DNA of 50,436 nt. It comes from an uncultured Victivallales bacterium (GTDB taxonomy: Bacteria; Verrucomicrobiota; Lentisphaeria; Oligosphaerales; JAFGRS01). Below the pieces are notes generated by a model that was given only the letters and a program-made list of their open reading frames with translations, ran no database searches and was not told the DNA's origin. The translations under genes were made by a program, and so were the position numbers. The stretch spans positions 1-50,436 of the forward strand of contig CAILKC010000008.1 of assembly GCA_903834675.1 (NCBI GenBank), in the 5' to 3' direction. The stretch's first letter is position 1; each line of letters opens with the position of its first letter. This document shows positions 17,604 through 25,443 of the stretch, one piece after another.

Positions 17604-18109
17604 TCGTTTTCCGTTCGGCTTTCCTTGCGAGCCACGGCCACCGCGCCCACCAATCCCAGGAGCAGCAGCACCGAAATGATTTCAAAGGGGAGCAGGTAAG
17701 CCCCCAGGAGGCTGTTGCCAATGCGGGAGGTCGCGGGCTCGAACGTATCCGGCCCCAGCGCGCCGCTCCAGGCGGTTCCTACCACCGCCCAAGCCATGGC
17801 GGCGAAAACGCCAATGAAGAGGAGGACGGGTCCGACCCAGGGATGGGGGAGGTTCGAGCCGCCAGCGTCCTCGATGCGGTTGGTGAGCATGACAGCGAAC
17901 AGAATCAGCACCAGGATGCCGCCGACATAGAGGAGCAACTGCACCACGGCCATAAAATCGTCCGATAACATCACATATATCGCCGCGACACCCATGAGGG
18001 TGAAGAGCAGCGCGAAGGCGGAGCGGACGATGTTACGCGAGAACGTCACCACGGCAGCGCTGGCCAGGGTCAGCGCCGCGACCGCATAGAACGTGAGTGC
18101 GTAGGCCAT
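17600..18109 (-). CDS. nuoJ: NADH-quinone oxidoreductase subunit J
   Basis: A 169-residue protein with five predicted membrane helices. The conserved third helix is visible as VVQLLLYVGGILVLILFAVMLTNR, with the family's aromatic-Gly-Gly (YVGG) motif, after FALLFTLMGVAAIYVMLSDDFMA. The ATG lies one base after the nuoI stop and the end overlaps nuoK, so translation is probably coupled. It links the quinone site to the proton channels. Confidence 0.96.
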   Translation of the reverse strand: MAYALTFYAVAALTLASAAVVTFSRNIVRSAFALLFTLMGVAAIYVMLSDDFMAVVQLLLYVGGILVLILFAVMLTNRIEDAGGSNLPHPWVGPVLLFIGVFAAMAWAVVGTAWSGALGPDTFEPATSRIGNSLLGAYLLPFEIISVLLLLGLVGAVAVARKESRTENE

Positions 18110-18110
18110 A

Positions 18111-18650
18111 CTACCTGGCGCCCTTCTCTCCCTCGGGGAAGCAATTCCTCACCCGGGCCGCCGCGAGGCTCCCCCGCGGGGCCAGCCCGGTCAGCTCGGT
18201 CTTGGGTTTGTGGGGCACCACCTTCTCGCCGGCCTGGACATAGCGCAGGACAAGACGCCGCAGATCGGTTGTGGCGCCGGCGAACTGGGTGGTATGCCGG
18301 ATCGCGCCGGTGGGGCAGGCGTCGACGCAGAGCCCGCAGTACATGCATTTAGCCGCATCGATGTCGAAGCCGGTGATGAAGCGCTCCTTGGTCTCGGCAT
18401 TGCGTTCGGTGGCGATCAGGATGCAGCCGATCGGACAGGTGCGCTCGCAGGCCTGGCAACCCGTGCAGAGCTTCGTCTCCACCTCAAGGATGCCGCGATA
18501 GCGCTCGGGCAGAGTTTCCTCGATAGGCTTCTCGATCTTGTCCGGCCACTGCACCGTACAGGGGCGGCGGAAAAGCCAGCTCAGCGTGACGGCCATACCC
18601 TCAAGGATGGAGGTCACACTGTCGGCTATTCTGGAGTAGTACGAAGCCAT
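18111..18650 (-). CDS. nuoI: NADH-quinone oxidoreductase subunit I (2x[4Fe-4S])
   Basis: A 179-residue ferredoxin-like peripheral subunit carrying clusters N6a and N6b. Two classic motifs are present: C62, C65, C68, C72 (LCTGCQACERTCPIG) and C102, C105, C108, C112 (KCMYCGLCVDACPTGAI). An extra Cys at 76 replaces the residue usually following PIG. The N-terminal part (WLFRRPCTVQWPDKIEKPIEETLPERYRG) anchors it near the membrane. In this complex, electrons must enter through NuoI or an unknown partner because NuoE, F and G are absent from the operon. Confidence 0.97.
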   Translation of the reverse strand: MASYYSRIADSVTSILEGMAVTLSWLFRRPCTVQWPDKIEKPIEETLPERYRGILEVETKLCTGCQACERTCPIGCILIATERNAETKERFITGFDIDAAKCMYCGLCVDACPTGAIRHTTQFAGATTDLRRLVLRYVQAGEKVVPHKPKTELTGLAPRGSLAAARVRNCFPEGEKGAR

Positions 18651-18662
18651 GACTATGCTGTC

Positions 18663-19886
18663 CTACGGCAGCCGGTACGGGGGGTACCACAGCGACTGCC
18701 CGGTCATCCTCTTGTAGTTGGCACTGTCGGCGCGATAGGCCGCAACGGCCCGGCGCAGGTAGTGCGCGAGAACCAGCAGTCCCACGGCGAGCATGCCTAG
18801 CCGTCCGAGCCTGCCCAAGGTGGAATTCCAGCCTAGGAGAAGCATCCACGTCATGGTCCCAAGTATTGATATAAATGCCATGGGTATAAGGTACTTCCAG
18901 CACAGAGTCATCATCTGGTCCATCCGTAGCCGCGGCAGCGTCCAGCGCACCTGGATGACGAAGAACACGAGCGCCAGCGTCTTGGCGGCGAAGATGGCGG
19001 CCCCCGCCAGCACCCAGTACCAGTGCGCCGCGGTTTCCGCGACACTCACGCAGGGAATACGCCAGCCACCCAAGAAGCAGACGGCCGCCACCGCGCTCAT
19101 GATCCAGAGGTTCGCCCACTCGGCAAAGAAGAAGACGACGAAGCGGAAGCCGGAGTATTCGGTGCAGTAGCCCGCCACCAGTTCACTTTCCGCCTCGGGC
19201 AAGTCGAAAGGGGTACGGTTCCCTTCGGCCAGGGCGCCGGTGCAGTAGATGAAGAAGGCGATGAAGGCGAAGGGACTGTGGAAGACGAACCAGTTCCAGG
19301 GCATGCCGCCTTGCGCCGCAATGATCGACTGGGTTGAGAGGCTGCCGGACAGGAGCACGACGCAGAGGATGGCCAGGCCAACCGGGATCTCATAGGAGAC
19401 GATCTGCGCCGCCGAGCGCAGGCCGCCGAAGACGGCCCACTTGGAGTTCGAGGACCAGCCGCCGAGGATGATCCCCACCACCACCAGCGTGGTGATGGCA
19501 AGGATGTAGAGGATGCCCACGTTCAGATCGGCCGCAATCAGCCGCGCGCTGAACGGCAAGGCGGCGAAGGTTCCCAGCATCCCCGCAAAGACGAGGTACG
19601 GCGCGACCCGAAACAGCATGGAGTCACTGCCGACCGGAATCAGGTCTTCCTTGGTGATGAGCTTCAGCCCGTCCGCCATGAACTGAAATAGGCCCTGCGG
19701 CCCGACGCGGTTGGGTCCGACCCGGCTCATCATGCGGGCCGCGATGCGGCGCTCCACGTAACTTGCCAGGCCGGCAAACGCCGAGGCGAAACCCAGCGCG
19801 AGCGCGGCAGCGACAACGGCGCCCACCGCGGCATAGAACCAGGGGACTGGACCCGCCCCCGCGAGGTATGTGACCAGGTCCCACAT
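18663..19886 (-). CDS. nuoH: NADH-quinone oxidoreductase subunit H
   Basis: A 407-residue membrane subunit lining the quinone chamber. Diagnostic stretches are YVERRIAARMMSRVGPNRVGPQGLFQFMADGLKLITKEDLIP, EGNRTPFDLPEAESELVAGYCTEYSGFRF and VRWTLPRLRMDQMMTLCWKYLIP. The charged-loop residues that couple quinone reduction to proton pumping are intact. It starts 2 bases after nuoD ends and is somewhat longer than the usual 330-400 residues, with a short C-terminal extension. Confidence 0.97.
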   Translation of the reverse strand: MWDLVTYLAGAGPVPWFYAAVGAVVAAALALGFASAFAGLASYVERRIAARMMSRVGPNRVGPQGLFQFMADGLKLITKEDLIPVGSDSMLFRVAPYLVFAGMLGTFAALPFSARLIAADLNVGILYILAITTLVVVGIILGGWSSNSKWAVFGGLRSAAQIVSYEIPVGLAILCVVLLSGSLSTQSIIAAQGGMPWNWFVFHSPFAFIAFFIYCTGALAEGNRTPFDLPEAESELVAGYCTEYSGFRFVVFFFAEWANLWIMSAVAAVCFLGGWRIPCVSVAETAAHWYWVLAGAAIFAAKTLALVFFVIQVRWTLPRLRMDQMMTLCWKYLIPMAFISILGTMTWMLLLGWNSTLGRLGRLGMLAVGLLVLAHYLRRAVAAYRADSANYKRMTGQSLWYPPYRLP

Positions 19887-19888
19887 GG

Positions 19889-21046
19889 CTACCGATCTAC
19901 CTCCGGAGCGATGACGTCGAAGCTGCCGATAAGGGCTACCAGGTCGGCGATCATGAGGCCAGGCGACAGCTTCTCGATGATCGACATGGCGGTGAACGAC
20001 CCGGTGCGCACTTTCAGCCGGTAGGGCGACTCCCCACCGTCGCTGACCAGGTAGAAGCCCATCTCGCCGCGGGGCGCTTCCACGCGTACATACGCTTCCC
20101 CTGCAGGCAGCTTCAACTTGCGCGCCACCTTAGACTGTATCTCGCCCTGCGGCAACCGTTCCAGCGCTTGGCGCAGGATAGCGCAGGACTCCCGCATCTC
20201 CAAGATGCGCACGACGAAACGGTCGTAGCAGTCGCCCACGGTGCCCCGGACGCCACGGCCCAGCGGCACCTCAAAGCGGAGCTCGGGGTACACCGAGTAG
20301 GGCAGGTCGCGGCGCAGATCCCAGTCCACCCCGCTGGCGCGCAGGTTCGGCCCGACCAATCCGTAGCTGAGCGCATCTGCAGCACTGACGGGCGCCACGT
20401 TAGCCAGGCGCGCTACGAAGATCTCGTTGTTTGAGATCAGGCGATTGAACTCGTCGATCATGGGACCGAAGTGGTCCAGCCAGCGGAGCACACGGTCGGC
20501 AAAGCCCTCGGGGAGGTCGTAGCCGACGCCGCCGATGCGCATGTAGTTATAGGTCAGACGGGAGCCGCAGAGCGCCTCAATGAGGTCGTTGATGACCTCG
20601 CGCTCGCGCAGCCAGTGGACGAAGGGGGTAAAGGCCCCAAGGTCCATCGCCATGGTGCCGGTGGCCACCAGGTGACTGGCGATCCGGTTCAGTTCGCAGG
20701 CGATCACCCGCAGCCACTCGGCGCGGGGCGGCGGCGCGCTGCCCAGCAGTTTTTCGACGGCCATCGCATAGCCCTGGTTGGCGAACATGGCGGCGAGGTA
20801 GTCGAGGCGGTCGGTGAAGGGCATGTAGCCGTGGTAGGGGATCGTCTCGGCCAGCTTCTCCATGCCGCGGTGCAGGTATCCCACGTTGGGGATGGCCCGG
20901 TGCATCACTTCGCCATCGGTCACCAGCAAGAAGTTGAGCACTCCATGCGTGGAAGGGTGCTGTGGCCCCATGTTGACGACCATCTCGCCGGTGAGCGGCT
21001 GAGCGATCTCACGAAGCTGGGACAGATCCTTAAGTTCAGTTTTCAC
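19889..21046 (-). CDS. nuoD: NADH-quinone oxidoreductase subunit D
   Basis: 385 residues from a GTG at 21046, chosen because GAGGTG precedes it, family homology begins there ([10 protein letters not shown]...[16 protein letters not shown]), and the upstream in-frame sequence is only nuoC read in another frame. The start overlaps the nuoC end by 11 bases. Quinone-site motifs [10 protein letters not shown] and ELNRIASHL are intact and the protein ends in the typical [10 protein letters not shown]. NuoD is the evolutionary relative of [NiFe] hydrogenase large subunits but lacks the metal-binding cysteines. Confidence 0.96.
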   Translation of the reverse strand: MKTELKDLSQLREIAQPLTGEMVVNMGPQHPSTHGVLNFLLVTDGEVMHRAIPNVGYLHRGMEKLAETIPYHGYMPFTDRLDYLAAMFANQGYAMAVEKLLGSAPPPRAEWLRVIACELNRIASHLVATGTMAMDLGAFTPFVHWLREREVINDLIEALCGSRLTYNYMRIGGVGYDLPEGFADRVLRWLDHFGPMIDEFNRLISNNEIFVARLANVAPVSAADALSYGLVGPNLRASGVDWDLRRDLPYSVYPELRFEVPLGRGVRGTVGDCYDRFVVRILEMRESCAILRQALERLPQGEIQSKVARKLKLPAGEAYVRVEAPRGEMGFYLVSDGGESPYRLKVRTGSFTAMSIIEKLSPGLMIADLVALIGSFDVIAPEVDR

Positions 21047-21575
21047 GCGGCACCTCGCTTCCCTGTGGCAGGGAGCACTCGGGGGCCGTCGGCCGCAACG
21101 GGTCAGGGCGGCTATGCGAGATGCCATGGTACTGCGTGGGGGGCTCGTAGTCCTTACGCAAGGGATGGCCCACCCAGTCGTCGGGTAACAGGAGGCGGCG
21201 GAGATCGGGGTGGCCCGCGAAGGTGATGCCGAGCAAATCAAAGCACTCCCGCTCATGCCAGTTGGCTGTCTTCCACACGCTCTCGACAGTCTGCACCCGC
21301 GGGTTGGCTCGATCCAGACTTACTTTGAGAACCAGTTCGTGCTTGCGGCGATACGAGATCAGGTGATAGACCAACTCGAAGCGGTCCTTGTAGTCGACTC
21401 CGCTCAGGCAGGACAACACCTGCAGGTCCAAGGCCGCGTCGCTCTTGCAGAAGAGGCACACCTCGAGCAGGGCCGCGGGGGTGACCTGAATGACTTCAGG
21501 GGCGGCGGCCGCCTCGGGCACGGTGACCTTGTCCGCAAACGTGGCCTTGAGTCTGTCGCAGAGAGGGCGGCTCAT
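21036..21575 (-). CDS. nuoC: NADH-quinone oxidoreductase subunit C
   Basis: 179 residues from the ATG at 21575, which overlaps the nuoB stop as ATGA. The 30-kDa subunit signature is clear: [40 protein letters not shown]. It is a separate gene and not a nuoCD fusion. It forms part of the peripheral arm beside NuoD. An N-terminal segment rich in Ala and Glu precedes the conserved core. Confidence 0.95.
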   Translation of the reverse strand: MSRPLCDRLKATFADKVTVPEAAAAPEVIQVTPAALLEVCLFCKSDAALDLQVLSCLSGVDYKDRFELVYHLISYRRKHELVLKVSLDRANPRVQTVESVWKTANWHERECFDLLGITFAGHPDLRRLLLPDDWVGHPLRKDYEPPTQYHGISHSRPDPLRPTAPECSLPQGSEVPREN

Positions 21576-22042
21576 GACTGCGGCGCCCTCAGCGTCCGTA
21601 GCCACTTCTCTTTCATCATGAGCTGCTGCAGCTTGAGGATGGCGTCCGCCAGCGCTTCGGGGCGCGGCGCGCAGCCGGGGACGTACAAGTCAACCGGGAT
21701 GACTTTGTCCACGCCTTTGAGCACGGAGTAGCTACCCTGAAAGAGACCGCCGCAGTTGGCGCAACTGCCCATGGCGATGACGTAGCGCGGCTCCGCCATC
21801 TGTTCATGGAGGAGGCGGACACGTTCCGCCATCTTGTAGGTGATAGTGCCGGCCACGATCATCAAATCGGCCTGGCGCGGCGTGGCGCGGGGCACCGCGC
21901 CGAAGCGGTCCAGGTCGGTGCGCGGGCCGCCGGTCTGCATCAGTTCGATCCCGCAGCAGGCCGAGCCGAAAAGAAGAAACCAGATCGAGGACTCCCGGCC
22001 CCAGTTCACAAACCACTCCGCGGATGTCAGTATGCATTCCAT
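21572..22042 (-). CDS. nuoB: NADH-quinone oxidoreductase subunit B (cluster N2)
   Basis: A 156-residue subunit that holds the terminal [4Fe-4S] cluster N2 next to the quinone site. The ligands are visible as C29, C30 (GSACCGIE), C94 (MGSCANCGG) and C124 (VPGCAPRPEA). The YVIAMGSCANCGGLFQGSYSVLKGVD segment is typical. It is homologous to [NiFe] hydrogenase small subunits. It lies between nuoA and nuoC. Confidence 0.97.
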   Translation of the reverse strand: MECILTSAEWFVNWGRESSIWFLLFGSACCGIELMQTGGPRTDLDRFGAVPRATPRQADLMIVAGTITYKMAERVRLLHEQMAEPRYVIAMGSCANCGGLFQGSYSVLKGVDKVIPVDLYVPGCAPRPEALADAILKLQQLMMKEKWLRTLRAPQS

Positions 22043-22053
22043 AAGAAGAGAAG

Positions 22054-22479
22054 CTACTCCCGCTTGCGCCCCAACTCCTCAGCCTCGTGATCCAGCCGTT
22101 TAACCCAGTCCAAGTCCCCCTTACGCCACACGTAGGCCAACCCGAGGAACAGGATCAACAGGAACATGGCCAGCTCGCCATAGGCAAGCCCGCCCTTACC
22201 GGCCTCAAGCCAACCGGCGAACACCGCCGCCACCGGATAGGTCAGGGCGATTTCCACGTCGAAGACCACGAAGATCATCGCGATAATGTAGAAGCGCGGG
22301 TTGAAGTTGAACCAGGCGTGCCCGATGGGACGCTCGCCACATTCGTACACCGACTGCTTCTCGAGGGAGGGACGCGTCGGCCTCACAAAGCGTCCGAAGA
22401 GCAGCGCGCCAAAGACAAACGCGACCGCGACCAGAAGGAACGCGCCCACCGTTGCGAACCCGAACGTGAACTCCGTCAT
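22054..22479 (-). CDS. nuoA: NADH-quinone oxidoreductase subunit A
   Basis: A 141-residue, three-helix membrane subunit and first gene of the operon. The family signature YECGERPIGHAWFNFNPRFYIIAMIFVVFDVEIALTYPVA contains the conserved Cys-Gly loop that covers the quinone cavity and the FDVE acidic pair. The start ATG at 22479 follows GAGAGCG. A candidate promoter lies about 113-140 bases upstream. Confidence 0.96.
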   Translation of the reverse strand: MTEFTFGFATVGAFLLVAVAFVFGALLFGRFVRPTRPSLEKQSVYECGERPIGHAWFNFNPRFYIIAMIFVVFDVEIALTYPVAAVFAGWLEAGKGGLAYGELAMFLLILFLGLAYVWRKGDLDWVKRLDHEAEELGRKRE

Positions 22480-22591
22480 ACTCGCGCTCTCACGCTTGCC
22501 GCTGGACCGGCGCCCCGCCGCGCCTCTGGTTACACCTGTCGGCCGTACCGCGCCCCGCCTGCGGTCTGACGGGGGCTACAAAGCGACGGCT

Positions 22592-22619
22592 AAGATACCT
22601 ACTACATTGTGGCAGTCAA
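22592..22619 (-). promoter_or_regulatory. Candidate sigma-70-type promoter for nuo operon
   Basis: On the minus strand TTGACT (22619-22614) and TATCTT (22597-22592) are separated by 16 bases, a fair match to -35/-10 consensus in otherwise GC-rich DNA, about 113 bases upstream of nuoA. Sigma specificity in this organism is unknown, so this is a sequence-based guess. Confidence 0.4.
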
Positions 22620-22831
22620 GTCTGGTCGCCATTTTCGCCACGGACCGCCGCGGTCCGGGACGCGCCGTGGTTAGCCGAGAGGCGTATGCCGATCTCGACC
22701 GGCTGAGCGGCGGCCAGGTCGTCGCCGATCTCCACCAACTTCGTGCCGGGTCGTTGCTTCACCGTCACCCTCGACACCACCGGGTCGGCCGCCCACGCCA
22801 CCCCCAGCGCCAGCCAGACGCTCAGAAACAA
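22616..22831 (-). pseudogene. Truncated N-terminal remnant of a secreted protein
   Basis: A 71-residue reading frame starting with a TTG. It reads as a signal peptide (FLSVWLALGVAWAADPVV) followed by VSRVTVKQRPGTKLVEIGDDLAAAQPVEIGIRLS, then breaks off. The PGTKLV-I-DL segment resembles the mature N-terminus of secreted formylglycine-enzyme-family proteins of PVC-type genomes, where it is followed by a much longer protein. Here it stops at the candidate nuo promoter. The likely frame upstream appears shifted (an ATG-led MPTERVILHAQ lies in another frame). Probably a decayed gene end. Confidence 0.5.
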
Positions 22832-23132
22832 GCTACCTGTGCATGCAGGATGACCCTCTCCGTAGGCATCTCAGGGGCTCAACCGTCGTGCGCTGCGTGG
22901 CAGGATAGACGTATCCCACCGAAGTGCAACCGCGGCTCCGACGCCCCTAGGTAACGCCTCAGAATCTGTGAAGAAATGCCCACGCCGCCGTCCACAAACC
23001 ACTTTACCTGGTTCATTCAGGCGCGATTCCGATACCGATTCCGCCCCCGATTCTTTCGCAGCTTCTGAGGCATTGCTCCGAATACGCCTGTGCCATTGAC
23101 CCGTGGGCGTTCCCGCTTACATTCCCGGCGCT

Positions 23133-25280
23133 ATGGGTCACCATCCGCGAGTCGAGGAAGCGTTGCACGAACTGCGGCATAAGTCGCCGCGTTCGACCTC
23201 GTTGCCGCGTTTGCGGCTGACGCGGGAGGCCTGGGAACGCTGCCGGGAGCTGCTGCAGCCGCTCTGCCTGGGGCAGGTTCTGGGGCACGTCACCCGGCAC
23301 CTCGAGGTCCCCGTGGCGCCACACGATCTGCTGCTTGGCCGTATGCCGGAAGTCGTCCCGGATACCGCCGAGGAGGCGTACTTCCAGGAGAGCGTGAAGC
23401 TGCTGGGCTCGGCGCTGCCGCCCGGCTTTACGGATGGGGGTCACGAGACCTTCGATTGGGAGCGCCTGCTGGCGGTGGGGCTGCCCGGACTGGCCGCGGC
23501 GGTCGCGGCGAGCCTGGCACGAGAGCGGGCTGAGCCCACGCGAGCGCGGCAGGTGGTGTTCTTGGAAGGCATGGCGCTGGTGCTGGAGGCCATCCGGGAG
23601 TACGCCCGGCGGTCTGCGGAGTCCGCGGCCGCGGCCGGGCTGGCGGGACCGGCCGCCGCGGCGCGGGCCGCCGCCGAGTGTGCCCCGACCACCTTTCACG
23701 AGGCGCTGCAGCTCATGTGGACGGTCGGCTTCGTCTACTGCACCATGGTGTCGCGGAACCCGACCCTGACCTTCGGCCGGATGGACCAGTGGCTGTACCC
23801 CTTCTACCGGCGCGACCTCGACGCCGGTCGGCTGACGTCGGCACAGGCCGGCGAGCTCATCGAGGACTTCTACTGCAAGAACAACCTCATCCTCGGCCGC
23901 GGCGAGCACCAGATGAGCGGTGGCGGGGCGCAGAACACGGGCTGGGAGCGCAATCTGACCTACGACGCGCCGCAGTACATCGTCCTGGGCGGCGAACGCG
24001 CGCCAGGGCGGCCGGACTGCACTGAGCTCACCGATCTATTCCTGGAACGCATCGTGCCGCGCTTCGAGAACCCGTATGTGGTGGTGCGTACCTGGCCGGG
24101 CATGACGGCGGACACCTGGCGGCTGGTATGCACTCGCATGCGCCAGAATTCGAGCCTGATGGTGTACAATGACCGGGCGGTGATCCCGGCCTTCGAGCGC
24201 CTCGGTTTTTCCCGGGAACAGGCCTGCGAGTACACCATGCACGGCTGCAACTGGCCCGACCTGCCGCCCAGCCAGATTCTCGGGCGCTGCGCCTGGCAGG
24301 TGCTGCCGCAAACCCTGCTCGCCGCCCTCAAACTGGCCCCTGCGTGCAGCCGCCTCGACGAGGTGCTGACGGCGTTCCTGGAGGCCTACCGCAGCCGCAT
24401 GCGCACCGAGACTGCTGCCTTCCGCCAGGCTCTGGAAGCGAATCGCGCCCAAGCGCCTGGACCGCTGGCGGTCGATGATCTCTTCCTGCGCGGCCCGATC
24501 GAGCGGGCCTGCGACAAACGGCACGGCGGCGTCGACCACGTGACCATGGCGACCACCTTCGGCAGCTTCGCGACCCTGGTGGACTCCGTGGCGGCGCTCG
24601 ACGAGGTCGTCTTTCGCCGTGGCCAGGTCACTCTGGCCGAGCTGCTCGCCGCTCTGGAGGCGGACTTTGCCGAGCAGGAGCCGCTGCGGCAGATGTGCTT
24701 GCAGGCGCCGAAGTTCGGGTGTAACGACGAGCGTGCTGACCAGATCGCCGTGCGGCTGATGCAGGCGATGCACGGCATCCTCGACGAGCTGGCAATGGAG
24801 CCCGGGCGGGAGCCACTCCTCATCTGCCGTTGCATCGAGACGGATACCTCGCATATCAGCAGCGGCCGCCAGACGGGTGCCACGCCCGATGGCCGCCACG
24901 CCGGGCAACCCCTGAGCGAAAACAGCTCCCCCTCGCGCGCCGTGGCGGGAGACGGCCTGACGTCAGTACTCAACAGCCTGGCCAAACTGCCGCTGGACTG
25001 CTGCCACTCGGGCGCGCTCAACCTGCGCCTGTCGCCCTCGGCCTTTCGCGGCCGACAGGGCCTCGAGGCGCTCAGTGCGGCCCTGCGTGCTTACTTCGAG
25101 CGCGGCGGCTTGCAGGCCCAGGTCTCGATGGTCGACACCCAGACCCTGCGGCAGGCCCAGCAGCAGCCTGACCAGCACCGCGACCTGATGGTGCGCATCA
25201 CGGGCTACAGCGCCGCCTTCGTGGATATGACGCCTGAGGCCCAGAATGAGATCATCCGCCGGGATGAAGTGTTGCGCTAA
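23133..25280 (+). CDS. Glycyl radical enzyme, pyruvate formate-lyase family, unassigned substrate
   Basis: 715 residues from the ATG at 23133; a GTG at 23103 is an alternative and neither has a good ribosome site. The C-terminal glycyl radical motif is RITGYSAAF with Gly691, 25 residues from the end. The active-site Cys appears as C372 in [12 protein letters not shown], where most dehydratase and lyase members have GCVE. PFL-domain blocks are [70 protein letters not shown]. Length is a little below typical family members (760-850). No radical-SAM activating enzyme is in the window. The reaction is oxygen-sensitive by family; the substrate is not inferable, though the GH95/transporter neighbours suggest a sugar-derived compound. 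Confidence 0.9.
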   Translation: MGHHPRVEEALHELRHKSPRSTSLPRLRLTREAWERCRELLQPLCLGQVLGHVTRHLEVPVAPHDLLLGRMPEVVPDTAEEAYFQESVKLLGSALPPGFTDGGHETFDWERLLAVGLPGLAAAVAASLARERAEPTRARQVVFLEGMALVLEAIREYARRSAESAAAAGLAGPAAAARAAAECAPTTFHEALQLMWTVGFVYCTMVSRNPTLTFGRMDQWLYPFYRRDLDAGRLTSAQAGELIEDFYCKNNLILGRGEHQMSGGGAQNTGWERNLTYDAPQYIVLGGERAPGRPDCTELTDLFLERIVPRFENPYVVVRTWPGMTADTWRLVCTRMRQNSSLMVYNDRAVIPAFERLGFSREQACEYTMHGCNWPDLPPSQILGRCAWQVLPQTLLAALKLAPACSRLDEVLTAFLEAYRSRMRTETAAFRQALEANRAQAPGPLAVDDLFLRGPIERACDKRHGGVDHVTMATTFGSFATLVDSVAALDEVVFRRGQVTLAELLAALEADFAEQEPLRQMCLQAPKFGCNDERADQIAVRLMQAMHGILDELAMEPGREPLLICRCIETDTSHISSGRQTGATPDGRHAGQPLSENSSPSRAVAGDGLTSVLNSLAKLPLDCCHSGALNLRLSPSAFRGRQGLEALSAALRAYFERGGLQAQVSMVDTQTLRQAQQQPDQHRDLMVRITGYSAAFVDMTPEAQNEIIRRDEVLR

Positions 25281-25281
25281 G

Positions 25282-25406
25282 CGGCTCGCGGCCGGAGCCG
25301 ACCCGACGGTCAGCGGTCCCGGCAGGATGGAGCGGCCGCGGCTCGCGGCCAGAGCCGACCCGACGGTCGGCAGTCCCGGCAGGATGGAGCGGCCGCGGCT
25401 CGCGGC
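25282..25406 (+). repeat. 57-bp tandem repeat (2.2 copies) before GH95 gene
   Basis: Copies at 25282-25338 and 25339-25395, then 11 bases of a third copy at 25396-25406. Each unit begins CGGCTCGCGGCC and contains GCCGACCCGACGGTC and GGCAGGATGGAGCGGCCG. A single diverged copy lies at about 32092-32148. There are no spacers, so this is not a CRISPR array. It fills most of the gap between the glycyl radical enzyme and GH95. Confidence 0.9.
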
Positions 25407-25443
25407 TGAAGGCGCAACGCACACGGCAGAGGAGGACCTGACG

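Noticed and set aside
19889..21256. 455-residue NuoD starting at 21256
   Set aside because: The first 70 residues are nuoC read in another frame; a GTG with a ribosome site at 21046 fits the family start.
25282..25406. Possible CRISPR array
   Set aside because: Repeat units abut without spacers and no cas gene is present.
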